The position numbers and the translations under genes were made by a program. A stretch of DNA of 64,000 bases. Source: Taeniopygia guttata (lineage: Eukaryota > Chordata > Aves > Passeriformes > Estrildidae). The stretch is taken from contig NC_133032.1 of assembly GCF_048771995.1 (NCBI RefSeq), positions 21,925,501 to 21,989,500 on the forward strand, given 5' to 3'. Each line of letters begins with the position of its first letter. Within the stretch, counting starts at the first letter, position 1. This document shows positions 15,501 to 57,995 of the stretch, piece by piece. Under the pieces are notes generated by a model, which was given only the letters and a program-made list of their open reading frames with translations, searched no databases and had not been told where the DNA came from.

Positions 15501-17950
15501 CATCACAATCTGATTTAGGCTTTGTTTCAAGATGCTGTCTAGCCTTCCTTAAAGGCTGTGTGGAGTTCTCCTGAGGTTTGCAGCAACTTCCTGAGAGGGC
15601 TTAAATTAGGATTCATTTCCCACATTTTGAAAGTTACTTTGCTTTCCCTTCTGTGAAAATTAAAACACGGGAGAGTTGCTGCCCACTGGGTGCCCTGCTC
15701 AGAGACAAGGAGTGCTAATTGAGAGTCCCATGGCACACACCTCTCTTTCTGGAGCAGGAGGAAAAGAGGTTGAATCCCAACAGTCCATAGTAAGCTATTT
15801 TCAGTTCAGCCATTCATTATTGCCACGATACACCATCCAAAATGCCTGCTTATGCAAAATGTGGATCTAGGTATATGCTGCCCATTGTACATCAAAATAA
15901 CTGATTTTTTTTAATAATGGAAACTGTCTGATGATTCACTGGGGTAAATCAAGCAGAACAGTAGAAAGGTGAGACAGAAAATAGGAAGAGAACCAGGACC
16001 AGTAATAAATCATGATAGAGGGTGTTCAGTGTATTGCTACAGCAGTAAGTCAATAGAATATTAAGCTGCATAAATAAAAGATAATGTGTTTCATTTCTGC
16101 AGGGTGTTACTCAGACTACACCTATTAACAGGATCGCCTGGTTCTGCAGAAAATACACACAGCAACAGGTTTTGTCATATTATCCTAGTAAATCAGACCT
16201 GAATTAAGACTTTAAGAGTTACTTTGCCAAAATGGAGCAGGAAATGAATATTCCTTATCACTGTGGCTAAATGAAAACATGCACATATATGGAAAATTAC
16301 TCTTTACTGGTGTACTGAGGTATGTGGAAGCGGAAGCTTAACTTCTCCTGGAATGACAGGGAGGTGGGACAGTTTGCTGTTTCTGTGACTTCCAGGGATT
16401 AAATTCAGCTTCCTCTTGCTTAAGACCTACATGAATAAGTCCTCACAGGGAAACAGACTACTGATTTCTTTCCTCCCTCTGCATGTTTGTATAAATCCCG
16501 ATACTCTACAACAGCACTAGCGCAGGGGAAGAGCAGCCTTCATCTCTCCCCCTTTGCACAATTATACACTGAGAACAAGTATGAAACCCATGGGAAACTT
16601 CAGCCTCTGGTGTGAAGGCAAAACCTTCACACCCAAACAGCAGCGAGGCATGTCACATACTCCAGCCATTCCAAGTTCCCAGCATTTTTCACCTATTGGT
16701 ACAAGTAGGTGAGTTTTTGCCTGTTGGCCCCAATGGCTGGGTCCTGGTGCTCAGCTGCCCAGTGAGCCGCTCTTGCTCACTTCCTCGTCCTTGAACAAGG
16801 ATTTTTCACTGCCCAAAACCACAGCTTTGGGAAAGGATTTCCTTGAGGCTGCTCCACAGCTGAGAGTTAGCAGAGGTCCCATCCCCGAGGCACTTGCTGC
16901 AGCTGCACCAGCCATGCAGCAGGAGTGCAGCTTGCTCAGCCTCTCCAGCTTTTGAAAATAGTCAGCCAGGTGCAAAGAGTGAAGGAAGGTATTGCTCTTC
17001 TCATGCAAGAGTAAATTATGCCAGCTTTCATATTAAATAGTGCAGATGCAAGCCAACTCTTATTCTTGCTTGAGGATTAATTACTTCAGTAAGTCACGCT
17101 AATCCTCTAGCTTCTTTCTTTTCCCACCATCCTCACAAAAAATCAGTGGGTGCAATGCCAGAGGGAAAAAACTCCAGCCTCTCAATGATTATTTTTCATT
17201 AAGCCTCTTTTTCTCTCCGTGGCTCAGGTCAGTCTCCTGTTCCATCCAATGGTTAACCCCTGGCCTTTCCTAGAACTGGGAGCAGCACTGGCTGGCCTAC
17301 AGCTTTCTAAGCAGAGTGCAGAGGCTGCAGAGGGACTTCAGTTGGCCTGAAGTGGTTCAAGTGCTGAAAGCAAATCTTCCCCAAGGCCTTAGTGTAATCC
17401 ACAGCAAGGTCAGATTCCTCTGGAGTAACAGGGCTTTGCAAACAAGCTTAGCTAACACAGTTTAGAAAAATTGCTGGTAAGTGAAAAGGTATCATTCATC
17501 AGTCTAAGATGATAAATCATTTGGTTTGTCACTTTATTGTGCCTGGGATTAAGTTGTACAAATTCTGGAAACACAGCATCTCTGACTTCCTCTCTTCAAA
17601 GAAACTACACATGGTTTGCCCAAAAACTCCATGTTTGTCATCACAAGGGAGAGCCAACATGAGAATTTCTCCTATAAAATTGAGTAAAAACCTGAGCCTG
17701 CTTATCTTTGGAATAACTTCCAAACTTCCCCCATGATAGCAGAGTTTTGTAATACTTTTGTGTGTTCCTAAGTCTTCTGCAGACCCATTCTTCTTATCAG
17801 GGGCCAGAGTTAAATTTTTGCAGTGAAAATGGGTTGTTTCATTGCGGAACAATGCATGTTTGTGTTTATCAGGGCCTCTGACTGCTGTGGGTATCTCGCC
17901 CTCTAATCCATCTTCCCTGGAGCGTATTTGAACATTCCAGTCCTCTGAGG
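9560..17950. other. Intergenic spacer between METTL21A and CCNYL1, no gene seen
   Basis: This is the 8 kb between two divergent genes. Open frames are short and lack known domains, and I find no RNA gene and no clear transposon. Local AT-rich patches occur at about 10350–10400 and 15240–15310. The spacer should carry regulatory DNA for one or both genes, but no specific element can be supported from the sequence alone. Confidence 0.5.
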
Positions 17951-18240
17951 AGCTCTCAGGTGGCTGAACCTCAGCAAGCAAATACGCAGCTGCTGGGGAC
18001 TTCCAGTGGTCCCGGGGGATGCCGGCGGCCCCGCGCAGTGTCGCTTCCCGCACTGCCGGCAGCACCGCGGCACAGCAGCGACCTGAGCGCCCACCGAGCG
18101 GCGGGACACGGCACTGCCGAGGCTCCGCCGCCCGGGCCGGGAGCCCTTCGGCCCCTGGAAGGGACGGGAGGAGGGACACGAGCCGCTCCAACTGCAGCAG
18201 CTGCGGCGGGGCAGCGCTGGCGCTGTGGCCGCCGCAGTGC

Positions 18241-18313
18241 CGGGGCTGTCCCCGGCTGTCCCGGGGCTGTCCCCCATTCCCGCATTCCCCCATTCCCGCA
18301 TTCCCACATTCCC
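18241..18313. repeat. Short GC-rich tandem repeats upstream of CCNYL1
   Basis: Two small repeats lie side by side: about three copies of a GGCTGTCCC-like word (18241–18273), then about five copies of CATTCCCG/CATTCCCC (18275–18313). They fall within the CpG island about 500 bases before the start codon. They look like simple replication-slippage repeats. Confidence 0.8.
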
Positions 18314-18794
18314 GCCCGGCCGCTCCCGCAGCACGTGCACCCCCGGCCAGCGCGAGCCCCCCGGGGGCGGAGCCGAGCGCGCGGCGCCGAGCGGGCGTGG
18401 CCACGGGCCGCGTCTGAGGCCTCGCGGCCGGCCGTGCGCGCGCGCGTGCGCGTGGGGAAGGCCAGGGGAGGGCGGGGCGGCGGCCGCGTGATGAGCCCCG
18501 CGCCCATTGGCGGAGCTGCCGTCACGCGGGGCCGCGGCGGGAGGCGATTGGGCGGCGGCGGGGCGGGGCCCGGGTTCCCCCCGGCGGCCGCTCGCGCGAG
18601 GCCTGTGCTCGCCGCGTGCGGGAGGCGGCGGGGCGGTCGCGCGGCCGTGGGGGCGGGCGGGGCCGCGCGCGGCCGGGGCGGGGGCGGAGGCGCTGAGCCC
18701 GCCCCGCGCTCCGACCCGCCCTGCGCCCGCCTCCCCTCCCCCGGCCCAGCCCGGAGCCGCGCAGCCGGGGCCCGGCGGGGGAGCGCCGAGCTCC

Positions 18795-50654
<31,860 letters not shown>

Positions 50655-52340
50655 GGAGAGAGCAGGGTGCAGCACCAGGAACCAGCACCCACAGGAGCCG
50701 GAGGAATCCACCACTCCATGCACACGAGCCAGCGGTGATGGTGTCTTCCAGCAAGGGGAAGTGAGAGAGTCAGCCAGCCCAGGGAGCCCAGAGCCTGAGG
50801 AACATACTTGGTGCAAAAGACAAGACCTTTGTCAAATCAACTCTCTCCTCCTCCTAATGTATCCAGAGGTGCAAAAACAAACTTCTCTCCTTGTCTCCCC
50901 CACAGATGTTTGCTTACTATGTAGGCCTATAGCTGTGAACTCTTGAGGTTTTTAATAATAAGTAGTTTTAAATTTTAGAATTTAAACACTAACCACATGA
51001 CTATAGTTACAATGTTCTTCCCTCTTCTCCCCTGTCATCCAGAGTCTTCACTGCATTTGTATTTCAGGTCAATGCAGTGTTAACAAAAACAACACATGGG
51101 ACTCCTAAAGTATAAAGCCACTCTGGAGCTGAAAAGAGTAGCATAGACTTGTGTTGATGGCTTTTCCCTGGTTTGGCTACTAAAAGCTGCTATTATTGGT
51201 GATGTGTTCATACCAAGAAGCTGCCCAGCAGGAAGGAATTCCATCTCTGCACCCACAACTTCACTCCAGTAAAGATTGTCAAAAGACTTTGAATGTTTTG
51301 ACTGGGGGCAGAGATACAGTTTTATGTATTGTTAAAATGTATAGGGTCCATGCTGCATTTCTTGTGAATTATGGTGCTTCTCTCATTTTCTAATACTTAT
51401 ATTGCTCTGGAAGAGATGTAATCTGTGTATTTTTCTGAGGCATTGAATGAAAAAGTTGGTCTGGAAACATCATCACCATCCCAAACAGTGTAGCAATCCA
51501 GTGGTGAATGGCGTGTGTGCAGCACTGCTTCTCTGAGTTCTACTGCAGATCTCTTGTGCTATATACAATGAGTTCCTAAAGCTGATATTGTGCATCCATC
51601 TGGCTCTCCTTGGATATCCAGGAAACTTCCAGGAAGTTTCCAGGAAACTTCCTCCTGGTTTCCTGGAAGGAAGTTACATTCATAATGAGACAATAATGAG
51701 TTTGAGAATTCTGGACTACCTATCAAGGTAGATGGAAAAATATTGTGTTCAACTGAGAATTATCAAAAAGCTTTCTGTAAACTTTTTTTTTTTTTTCCCA
51801 AAGTGAATTTTATCTTGTGCAACTGCTCTAGAGGCTTGGGGTTTGCTCTTTCTGAGACTTTAGAACAGAGCTTACTTTCAAGCTCTGAAACTGAACTCTA
51901 AACAGGATAAGTATTATTATAGACTCTTCCTGTTACAAGTCTTTGTAGTATCTTCCCTTCTTGGATCCAAATAGGTTCTAGGCAGTGTCCTAGGAGCAGA
52001 TCTCCCTCCGAGTGACACGGGTTTTGTGCACTTCCTCTTACGGCCAAGGCCCAGAAACTTACACTGAACAAACAAGTCCATCTGCCTTTGGGAGTGGGGC
52101 TGTGTGAGTGCCATCATCAGTGTGGCTGCACTCAGCTGTTCCAATGCTGCATACAGCCTTTTGCAGTATGCAAATGTGCCAGCCCCTGGCTCCCAAACCC
52201 ACGGGACTTGGCATTTCAGGTATTGATCACAATTCAATACTGAAAATAACACTACATCTTCAGGTGGTTTTCCTTTCTCATGTTTGTATTAAAAGAAAAG
52301 CTAATAAACTCTATTTTAATTAAAGATAAAGGTGAAGGAT
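50655..52340 (+). other. CCNYL1: CCNYL1 3'UTR
   Basis: The UTR runs from the stop codon to a cluster of poly(A) signals: ATTAAA at 52288–52293, AATAAA at 52303–52308 and ATTAAA at 52319–52324. GT-rich sequence (GGATGTGTTCTGT) follows just downstream, so cleavage near 52340 is likely. A further AATAAA at 52589–52594 could serve a longer form. The UTR holds a cluster of STAT-type palindromes at 51627–51668. Confidence 0.6.
51621..51672. repeat. Alternating inverted repeats with three STAT-type palindromes
   Basis: GGAAACTTCC (51621–51630), its complement GGAAGTTTCC (51632–51641) and GGAAACTTCC again (51643–51652) are followed by TTCCTGGAA. Perfect TTCCNGGAA palindromes lie at 51627–51635, 51638–51646 and 51660–51668. 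The block lies in the CCNYL1 3'UTR. Confidence 0.85.
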
Positions 52341-55300
52341 GTGTTCTGTACAGCTGTTGGATTCCACTGCCCTTCAAAAAAGGAAAAAAAAAATATAAAC
52401 CCCAGTGATGTGTGTTAAGGCCCCTCCATTCCCTATCACCATTCAGCCTATTCCCCCTTCATTAAGTCCCCATGGGCTGGCAAATGTCTGGGAGCAGGCA
52501 GCAGACTCCTGGGCAGGGTGCAGCCCTGCATGGCTGCCCAGATCTTCCTACATGGTCTTTGGATTTAGAACTTCTCTTGGCCTGCTCAAATAAACCACTC
52601 ACTGCCAGTTTCTGTGCACTTCAATGGGCTTTAAGTAGGGCTAGTCTCTCTGGAGACAATTTGATGGTTTTTAAGTCCTCCCTTGAGGAGCACTAAATTG
52701 GAAGCTACAAGTGACCAGCTCCTGGATTGACTTGTGACCTAATTGCTAAAGAGCTTTGCTTCCATCAGCAGGGCTGGTGCCTTCAGCTGTGTGGGATCAG
52801 TCTGGTGCACTCTGCTGTGGGGCTGCCCAAAAGCAGCCACTCACTGTGAGCTGCTCAGAAGAGACAGGGGCCACTGGTTTCCATTTTTTGCCAGGTGAGA
52901 TGGAGACTCTTCCTGCTGATCTGGGTGGCAGGTGAATGACATCTCAAGCTGATGGCTGCTTCTGCAATGCATCCTGCAGGAGACAGCTGCTATGAACCTA
53001 ATTTTGCTTTGAATATTAGCTGGCTTAGTTTTACTGTAGCCCACAGCACATTATCAATGGGATTTTGATCTGCTCAGCAGATACTAAGCAGGCCTGAACT
53101 CCAACTCAGCTTCTTAGGAGGAAAAAATGGCAATTATTTTTACCATTTAGGGGTACCATTCATTCTGGTACCCCTAAAAGAGTTAGATTAGGGAAAACAC
53201 AGCTAGTGTATTTCTTAGCTAAACAATAAAAAGTAAACCATACAGTTCCTTTTTGAAGTGCTGGGCAGTAAGAATGTTTCAGAAAGAATTGCATAGAGGT
53301 GGTTCAGCTGGACAATGAACTGTGAAGGGGTAATACCCTTCAATTAGCACTACTCTATATGCTGGCAACACTTTTATCAAAGAGGCAAAAGAAAAATTAC
53401 AATCATGGTCAGAATACTGAAATTACAGAGACTGTTACCAATCTCTGCTCCCAGGGAAAAGCAACTATGGGATCAATGTACCTTGTTTCACTTAATCCAA
53501 TAGCTGAATAATATTTAATCTATGTTGAGGTGACCTCTGCCTGCTTTCAGTTCCAGGGTAGCCCTCCCCATCTGGCAGTTAATGCTGTTTGCAGAGACAA
53601 TAGCTGTGTTATGGCCCAGCAAGAGTGATGTGAGCACCAGCCAGACTAGCAGGAGCAGCGAGTGTTAGCAGTCAGCAGGGGCAGGAGGCCATGGAGGTGT
53701 TCATGGGCTACAAGATGCCCTTGAGCTCCAGCAGCCCCTTCCCTTTGTGTACAGGGACTGTGTATTTTGTTCCCAAGGGAATTTTATGAGAACTACTTCA
53801 GTACGGGTTTGGCAGTTAAGAGGACAGGCACTTGAGGGATGGAATAAATGTCAAGACCACTGCTCCTGGATAAGAGTATAGGTGTCAAGCATACCCCGAG
53901 CAAGCAGAATTGGACAGAAGAGCCATTGAGGCAAGAGCTTGCACAGGAGTTTGGCAGGAGTGCTCAGGGCAGGGTGAGCTACTCCGTTCACAGCTCAGAA
54001 CTGGGCAGGCTGCAGCCTCCATCCTGGCCTGGGATTTCCCACAGCACCGTTGTGCTGGATAATGACACAGAACTGGTATTCCATATCATTATATGGGGAA
54101 ACTATCCTTGCACCAAATAAGCTGTTTGCCAACAATGAAATTACCACTTTGGCTTCTGATCGATATTAAAACCCATTTGAAAAGCCACATGGTTCCCATG
54201 CCATCAGACACTGTCATTCCCCATGCCACCCAGCCTGAACTTGTGCTGCATTTGCACCCTTCAGCCCCAGGGAAGCTGGTGAGTGCCTCGAGGGTGGCTT
54301 AAGTTGACCAAGTAGAACCTGGAGAGCACAAGCATTGGGCCAGGTGTGTGGGATCAGGTGTGTGCTCACAGGGACACAGTCCTGCAGGCGATTCTCACTG
54401 CCTGCAGGAAAGGCCCTTCCCTTGCTCAGGAACAGTGGCTTGAGGTAGGCGGTGGATGGCAGTGCTGCCAAACTCCAGTTTACCGAGGCGCTGAGGACAC
54501 AACAGCTTCCTGGCAGGCAAGAATGACAACAGGGCTGCCAGCAAGGTGCTGGAGTTACTTCGGGAGCAGGCAGCGAGTGTCCACAGCTCCTTGAGAAGAA
54601 CCTGGTGCTGAAATGGCGCATGTCCCCTCCACACCCCAAAACCGCTGCCCTTCAAGCGATAGGATCAGCCCCAATGGTGTGTTTTGCCTGTACTTGAGCA
54701 TGGGGGGCAGAGTCAGGTGAGTCAGGCTGTGGGACTGTCAGGTTTATCACTGGGTGCTGGAATGCTGCTTCCAGGTAAGAGATCCTATCTGGTGGGACCT
54801 GGTGTGTGCCTACACACCTAACTAGATAGCAGAGTCCTGCACCATTAGTCACCACGGAGCCAGCCTTAACCCTTTGCTGTCCCTCCCCAAGTGCTCCTCG
54901 CAGATGGAAGCACAGCCACCCAAATGGACCAGTGTGCAGCATCCTGCTTGGCTAGGAGCTGTCATCTGCTTGGCCTTAGGAGTATCCAAGTGCACCTCTT
55001 CAGGGCCCGACCTGATCTCAGCACAGGGTAAGGGACACGTACTGTGCAAACTGCAGAACACCAATAAAAGTTGATAGTTAACCCTCTTTTAGCAGTGAGG
55101 TGTGACCTTGGCCCGTCAGGGAACGTGCTGTCAGCACAGTCATGGGCACAGCCAGCACGGCTGCCCCCGAGCACAGAGCCTGGCTCAGGGTGGAGCCTGG
55201 CACCGAGGGCACGGATGTGTGGCATCCTCCATGCCAAAGGCAGCGCTGCGTGGGGTTCGTGCACATGGAACATGCTATTCCTGCGCCACGCAAGTGCAGT

Positions 55301-55430
55301 TGCCTCACCAGTTCCCCACGATCCCCAGTGATAAGAGCCCTGTTTGGCCTTCCAGCACACACCTCCCCCTCCCCCAGCAGGTAAACTTTTAAGGTAATAA
55401 ACACTCTGACAGAAGCAGAAGTAAAGAAAA
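52341..55430. other. Gap between the CCNYL1 and FZD5 3' ends, no gene seen
   Basis: This roughly 3 kb separates two convergent genes. Short open frames on both strands lack known domains. It contains an extra AATAAA at 52589–52594, a perfect hairpin at 53146–53178, and an AATAAA near 55063 that has no gene attached. The 54.2–55.4 kb part is rich in GC and CAG/CTG words. Confidence 0.5.
53146..53178. repeat. Perfect 13-bp inverted repeat (hairpin)
   Basis: TTTAGGGGTACCA (53146–53158) is followed by a 7-base loop and by its exact reverse complement TGGTACCCCTAAA (53166–53178). Pairing does not extend beyond the arms. Confidence 0.95.
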
Positions 55431-55434
55431 CAAC

Positions 55435-57995
55435 ACACACTATTTTTTATCCTCATAAATAACTAATCTTGATACTTCTCTTTGAATAAAATTTCTTCAT
55501 CTTTTCACATAATATAGTACAGTAATTTAAGCAACATTGAACAGCATCGGTAATGGAAGAGGCAAAACCCAACATATAAATTGGCTACAGCAGACAGGGC
55601 ACACGGCAACGGCTCCTTACCCCCTACTGCCACTTGTTGCTGAGAAGCCAGGCTCAAATACGAGTTGATTGTATTACCCTACCATCACATCAAAGCTGAA
55701 AATTCTTTTGCGTTTTTCAATAGGCAACGGTTTGTAGCTAATCTTGGATATCTTTACACAGTCAGTTGCACTTTGGAAAAAACAAAAACAGCAAAATACC
55801 ACCTTTGACATGGTTTTGTTCATTGTATTGCATGATGTGTGTTTAGCTGTATCTACAAAAGGCACTATAGAGAGAGAGGAGTCCAGCAAGGTGCGGACTG
55901 GAGGAGGCTGGAATAATTTAATGCCCTGGATTACAGCACGAGACTACCCACAGTGTCCCTGCACCTGACCTGCCTCATTGCTGAGAACACACCTGTCCCT
56001 AACCTGTATCAAAGGTCACTACAGCTCCTTTATGTACAAATTAGGCTATAATACAACTATTTACAGTGTGTAACACAATATGGTGCAATTCTGTCCACAA
56101 TAAAGTACTCCAACCTGCTGGAGGGGGTGAGCCCTATTGCAAGAGTGTGGATGGGTGCAGCTGAACAGCCCCTGGTGAGCCTTCCATCCTTGCACCTCTA
56201 TCTCCTCTATCCAGGACTCCCCAGAGACACTCATGCAGTACCTTTATCCAGAGATGTGCCACTTGAGAGTTCCCTCGCTTCCCAGGTTTTGGTTTTAAAA
56301 TGAGGTGGAAAACTTTTTGACTGAAGTGGTCCAAAGGTGTTAAGATCAACCTCAGATCCTTGCAGTCCTGCAGGAGCAAAGCCAGCAGTTGTTCTCCAGT
56401 GCTTGAACAGCTGGGTCACAGTGCCACGCTTGATGAAGGGCAAAAAGGACTCCAGTAATGGCTGGATAGTTACATACATCACCACTGCTTAGGGCAGGCA
56501 GAAAAAAAACCCCTTAATACTCAGGTGCTTTTACAAGTGGACAGAGGCAGCCAGCCTCATCCTGCACCACAGCTGGAGCCCCTTGCCCTGGCTGCATTTA
56601 GTGACTTTGACAACAGGCCCCCCCCCCACCATATTCTACTTACTGAAACTCAGCTGTCACCACTGCTTAATGCCAGGCAATGGTTTTGTCAGTGCTCAGC
56701 TGCTGTCTGATCCAGGGAAGTGAAAAAGGCTTGGGAAGTTGGAGGAAAAAAGGTGTGAGTGCTCAGCTAAGTTTTCCTAAATTAACTGCTCCATCTCAAA
56801 CCTGGTACTCTCTCAGCAGAGGCACAGCTTTGAAAAAAGCAGCAACAAGTATTGAAGCCGACTGACCGGAAAACCCAGCTGCTGCTCTGGAGAGACAGCC
56901 TGCCACCTGGCTGGGACACCCCTGTGCAGTCACTGCTCACTGCAGGGGTGCACCCACCCTTTTAGGGCTGGTTGTGCTGCACTCAGCTGCTGTGCCACAT
57001 GCCACAGCTGGCGGGCAGGACACGGGGCAGCTCAGAAGAGCCCGCTCTTGGGGCCAGGACTCCTTGCAAACCCGTGCTGGGCCGGCAGGCTCCCCACCCA
57101 CACAGCCCCTCGTGCAGTCCCCAGGCCAAGTGGCTCCATGGGCAGTGCAGCTGGCTCCTGCCCGGCCCTGAGCCCCTGACTGAAGCGAGCTGGATGTGCT
57201 TGCCCAGGGCAGAAGGGACCGCAGGGGATCACCTGGTCCCTGTCTGCGCTGCAGACAGCTGGGACCCTGCCCCTGTGGCAGATCCTCTCCACGGCCCCTT
57301 CCTCCTGCACTGCCACCACCCATGAAGCCCCCGGCCTGCACAGCTCCTCTCCCTGCTCAATGTGCTGCTGCCTGAGCAGGGCACGCGGCTGCCTCACACC
57401 AGGGCCCCCAGGCTTCTCCTCCTCAATATGCAGCTGTGCCTGGGGGCTCTGGGGGCACTGAGGGCAGTCTCCTGCTCTGCCCAGGGCACCCAGGGAAGCA
57501 GCACCCCCCTGCCACCTCCCCCTGACCACTCTCTGGGCTTTAGTGAGGGGCTCAGCGGCAGTGCCAGCCCCCACCTGGGGTTGGAGGCCACCATCTGCCC
57601 TGCCTGCTACAGCTCTGCCTTTCACCCCAGCACCAGCAAGACCTGCCCAGAGGCTCACTGAGGAACACAAATCAGTGCTTGAGAGCCTACTTCCACCCGA
57701 CGGGCCCACAGGCAGCAGCATCCCAGGACTCCAACCAGGATGTGGGACTCCAAATGGGGCATACACAGCAGTGCCAGGCTCCAGACCTCCCCATCCCTCT
57801 GCCCCGACATAGTCAGCAGCACCTCCTCCTGCCCTGCCTGGGGCTGCAGCTGCTCTGTGCCCGTGGTCCCAGGCAGCACCACCATGGTGGGGATGAAGAT
57901 GCCAGGGGTAGCCCAGCTGTCACCCCCTCTTCTGTGGCCCAGGGTCTTCGCAACCCTCTCCTCCCTGTGGCTGGGGTCACCGAAGCTCCCTCTGG
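55435..57995 (-). other. FZD5: Probable FZD5 3'UTR
   Basis: This is the sequence downstream of the FZD5 stop codon, read on the minus strand. Near its far end the minus strand has a GATAAA variant signal (55451–55446) followed at once by GTGTGTGTTG, a typical downstream element. An ATTAAA-type signal near 55917 could give a shorter form. FZD5 has a 3'UTR of several kilobases in mammals, so about 2.5 kb is reasonable. Open frames inside it overlap on both strands and are not genes. Confidence 0.45.

Noticed and set aside
57032-57766. 244-codon minus-strand open frame downstream of FZD5
   Set aside because: It lies in the probable FZD5 3'UTR, is rich in Gly, Ala and Pro, overlaps equally long frames on the plus strand and has no recognisable domain.
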